Assembly (NCBI RefSeq): GCF_001949145.1
Contig: NW_019091355.1
Coordinates: 494,083-556,082, forward strand
Direction of reading: 5' to 3'
Source: Acanthaster planci
Taxonomy: Eukaryota > Echinodermata > Asteroidea > Valvatida > Acanthasteridae
DNA: 62,000 bases
Positions 60,689-62,000 of this stretch are shown here, piece by piece. Numbering within the stretch: the stretch's first letter is position 1; each line of letters opens with the position of its first letter. A model generated the notes under the pieces. It was given only the letters and a program-made list of their open reading frames with translations, searched no databases and was not told where the DNA came from. A program made the translations under genes and the position numbers.

Positions 60689-62000
60689 TGAGGGCACATC
60701 TGATTGTGCATTGGTTGTTTCATGGTCTTAGATTGAGAGATTTCACTGCTGCCTAGACCGGTACATATACACATGTCAGTTTGTAATGGGGTTGATATCA
60801 TGATGGTGACTTGACAATGAGCATACTGATTGGCTCATAGCATCAAATGCTGAAAGCTCATTGGAGTGTTGATAACGTTTTTATATATATTGTACATGTA
60901 CATACATGTATATGCGACCTCTGGACTTGGACCTATGCTGGTTTTTTGAACTTTTCTGTGTGCTAAATACCAGAAAAGTGGTCCAATTTTTTGAACTTCA
61001 TTAAGACATGAATTTCAGATTTGGTTTAGTTTGACTCAAATAAATTGTTTTCCTGAAATGATTGATTTACATGTATAACAAGATTTTTCTGGCATTTCTG
61101 AATCCTGAATGGATGAACTTATAACTTAGTAATTTGTAGTTGGCCTTGCTCAATTCTTTCAATGCGAAAGTTTGTCCTGTGTGAGAATGCACATTGATTA
61201 GACAGGAAAAATTCTTGAAAATAATAAGCCATCCAGGATAACATTTCATTTTGAAATGACTACAATTTGACTGCCAGAACCAGCCATTTCTAAAGAAACA
61301 CGTTTGCTTCAACTTCAACTTTAATTGGTTATCAACTTAACACACTTTCAGATTCTGTAGTAATTTTACAAACGAGTGCTTCTATCTACACATGATTGCA
61401 GATATAAAACCCACCAGTCATTATTGCACCCCTAAACCACAAGCATCACACACAGCCAGTCCAGTCATTAGCCCCTCATTAAAGAACACTTAGGAGTGAT
61501 TCGCGGCCCATTAGTAGCAATGATAGGGATTTGATGGGTGGCTGGGTGTCATTACAATAATGGCAGCCTGCACTGTAATTGCTTCAGTGTGACTACTGAA
61601 TTGGTTTGTCAAGTAGCATTACCAAGCATCCCCATAGAGCAAGGACGCTACCCCCAAGGATAGGCTTTGTTGAGAACATACACTGAAGTACTGTAGTCTT
61701 TTGATAGGACTGCTTACGTGTATTTCATTCAGAACTGTTTCAAATCTCAGATTCTGTAAAATTAAAGAGTTTGATTAGAAATCCCCAACACAAGCGCTTA
61801 ATTTGTACATGTATGTACTTGTAGTTTGTTATGTTGCTGAAAGCTTGTAGATTTAAGGCCTATTTATTTGTGAAGAGTTGACATTTTATCATTTTAAAAG
61901 CTGCTTAACAAGGCATATTTGTACTTACCATGAAACTGCCCAGACTCATTTTTACTAAGCTTCAATCCTTTACATTTCTTTCTACACACTGTAATCTGAC

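Larger units (their letters stand above)
43962..62000. other. Probable large intron of the collagen-like gene or gene-free DNA
   Basis: No coding exon recognised; I looked for Gly-X-Y codons next to splice sites and found none that keep phase. The open frames at 52241-52642 (+) and 52987-53280 (+) have no recognisable domain. TACATGTA palindromes are very frequent. Contains a tRNA-like remnant, a hAT-like MITE and three palindromic MITEs listed separately. Bases 61440-61640 are TAAT-rich and could be regulatory, but nothing proves it. Confidence 0.45.

Noticed and set aside
1-62000. CRISPR arrays, bacterial operons, rRNA genes
   Set aside because: None seen; the window is animal nuclear DNA.

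Overview
The window is eukaryotic: genes have GT-AG introns, there are long non-coding stretches, and many short transposon remnants. Gene content suggests an invertebrate deuterostome, most likely an echinoderm: a clan-2 cytochrome P450, an intronless rhodopsin-type GPCR, a 2'-5' oligoadenylate synthetase (OAS) family gene, a sensory-type cadherin and a transmembrane collagen. The frequent AGGCCT and TACATGTA palindromes fit this. The assignment is inference; no species is claimed.

Layout. 262-5715 (+): 3' end of a cadherin with a last cadherin repeat, a membrane-adjacent domain, one membrane span and an acidic repeat-rich tail ending in a PDZ-type motif; nine exons join in frame to a stop. 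5716-10886: no recognisable gene, one near-perfect 52 bp palindrome. 10887-15606 (-): a complete three-exon P450 (507 aa) with a GC-AG second intron. 15607-20231: no gene, but a fold-back element with 20 bp tandem repeats, a hAT-like MITE and an 857 bp inverted-repeat element. 20232-21485 (-): a single-exon orphan GPCR (417 aa). 21486-24713: no gene, one MITE. 24714-26904 (+): a four-exon OAS-like gene (342 aa) whose catalytic carboxylates appear to be replaced. 26905-41582: about 14.7 kb without a recognised gene, holding a tRNA-like element with an 8 bp target duplication, the second copy of the inverted-repeat element and two identical CTCF-like 13-mers in opposite orientation. 41583-43961 (+): first two coding exons of a type II transmembrane collagen-like protein. 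43962-62000: probably its large third intron or sequence beyond, rich in TACATGTA, with one hAT-like MITE and three copies of a palindromic MITE in 3.3 kb.

The genes do not form an operon or an obvious pathway; they are separate animal loci on both strands. The most biologically interesting are the OAS-like putative pseudoenzyme, the cadherin with its DDKPDDK-type tail, and the P450 with an unusual I-helix and a GC donor. All exon structures were worked out by reading splice sites and frames by eye and have not been tested against transcripts.
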